Source: Spirochaetota bacterium
Lineage (GTDB): Bacteria > Spirochaetota > UBA4802 > UBA5368
Assembly: GCA_035477215.1 (NCBI GenBank)
Contig: DATIKU010000040.1
Coordinates: forward strand, 1-49,515
Direction of reading: 5' to 3'
Length of the DNA stretch: 49,515 nucleotides
Part shown: positions 49,396-49,515 of the stretch, piece by piece
How the letters are laid out: each line of letters opens with the position of its first letter
Position numbering within the stretch: position 1 is the stretch's first letter
Position numbers and translations under genes: made by a program
The notes under the pieces: generated by a model
Seen by the model: the letters and a program-made list of their open reading frames with translations, nothing else
What the model was told of the DNA's origin: nothing
Database searches by the model: none

Positions 49396-49515
49396 TATGG
49401 GCGAAAATTACATACGGTGGCGGGAGAAGTGAATCTAAAGGTTCCTAAGTTGAGGAAGCTGCCCTTCGAATCTGCGGTAATAGAGCGCTACAAGAGAAGG
49501 GAAATATCGGTTGAG
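49378..49515 (+). mobile_element. Internal fragment of an IS256-family transposase, running off the window
   Basis: Plus-strand reading from about 49378: DTRAGHYGRKLHTVAGEVNL then KVPKLRKLPFESAVIERYKR and REISVE, continuing past the last base. This is characteristic of the middle N-terminal part of IS256 (mutator) transposases. There is no upstream start codon, terminal inverted repeat or 8-9 bp duplication before it: it begins inside the reading frame, fused to the signal-peptide region of the outer-membrane gene on the other strand. Confidence 0.75.

Noticed and set aside
1-49515. CRISPR arrays, prophage, tRNA or rRNA genes
   Set aside because: I found no regularly spaced repeats, phage structural or integrase genes, or recognisable RNA gene sequence; the only mobile DNA is the IS256 fragment and the two palindromic repeats.

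Overview
This is a GC-rich (roughly 60-65%), gene-dense chromosomal window from a Gram-negative bacterium. The diderm call rests on a TolC-family channel, an RND copper pump, lipoprotein signals, an MlaF-type ATPase and an outer-membrane barrel. I cannot name the species. The mix of TetR-controlled acyl-CoA genes, the ClpS/ClpA/Aat/Bpt set, an HU protein with an extended N-terminus and large secreted helical proteins would fit an environmental Spirochaetota or a similar deep lineage, but that is a guess. I saw no tRNA, rRNA, CRISPR array or prophage.

Layout. 1-17 kb is mainly acyl-CoA and fatty-acid-like catabolism: an acyl-CoA dehydrogenase, a TetR regulator and an APH-like kinase on the minus strand (the kinase runs off the left edge), a histidine phosphatase, an ADP-forming acyl-CoA synthetase, EtfB/EtfA and an enoyl-CoA hydratase. 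Between these lie an internally deleted receiver/histidine-kinase hybrid, a small six-cysteine exported protein, a PfkB sugar kinase, a TetR-GNAT pair, a membrane-anchored PQQ-type propeller protein, a methyltransferase and an NfeD/SPFH pair. 17.1-19.8 kb is one large unknown exported protein.

19.8-25.3 kb (minus strand) holds a nearly complete bacterial N-degron pathway: clpS-clpA-aat form a tight operon, and bpt sits just upstream, coupled to fdhD and an IscU-like scaffold gene. A penicillin-acylase-family hydrolase follows on the plus strand. 27.7-32.3 kb is a sulfur operon, cysK-larE-rrf2-metY-tcdA, behind a strong promoter overlapped by an inverted repeat that looks like an Rrf2 operator. 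32.3-38.7 kb is a Cu(I)/Ag(I) efflux operon: YHS protein, TolC, a CusB with a metal-binding N-terminus, and a CusA with its methionine triad.

38.9-49.5 kb is mixed housekeeping: a DUF5661-like lipoprotein, a QueG-like iron-sulfur protein, a J-domain/LRR fusion, HU, NadA, a CorA-like transporter, MnmA, an MlaF-like ATPase overlapping a lipoprotein amidase, and a decayed nucleotidyltransferase/antitoxin-like pair with a leaderless-looking promoter. The right edge is a rearrangement: an outer-membrane protein whose signal peptide is cut off at a junction with an internal piece of an IS256-family transposase. Two copies of one dispersed palindromic repeat (about 23.2 and 44.5 kb) lie in intergenic spaces.

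The most interesting points are: a two-protein version of the ACAD10/11 kinase-plus-dehydrogenase arrangement, LarE placed inside a cysteine/methionine operon, the clustered N-degron pathway, the J-LRR fusion, the mirror-symmetric six-cysteine peptide, and three broken or rearranged loci (receiver/kinase hybrid, nucleotidyltransferase, IS256 junction).
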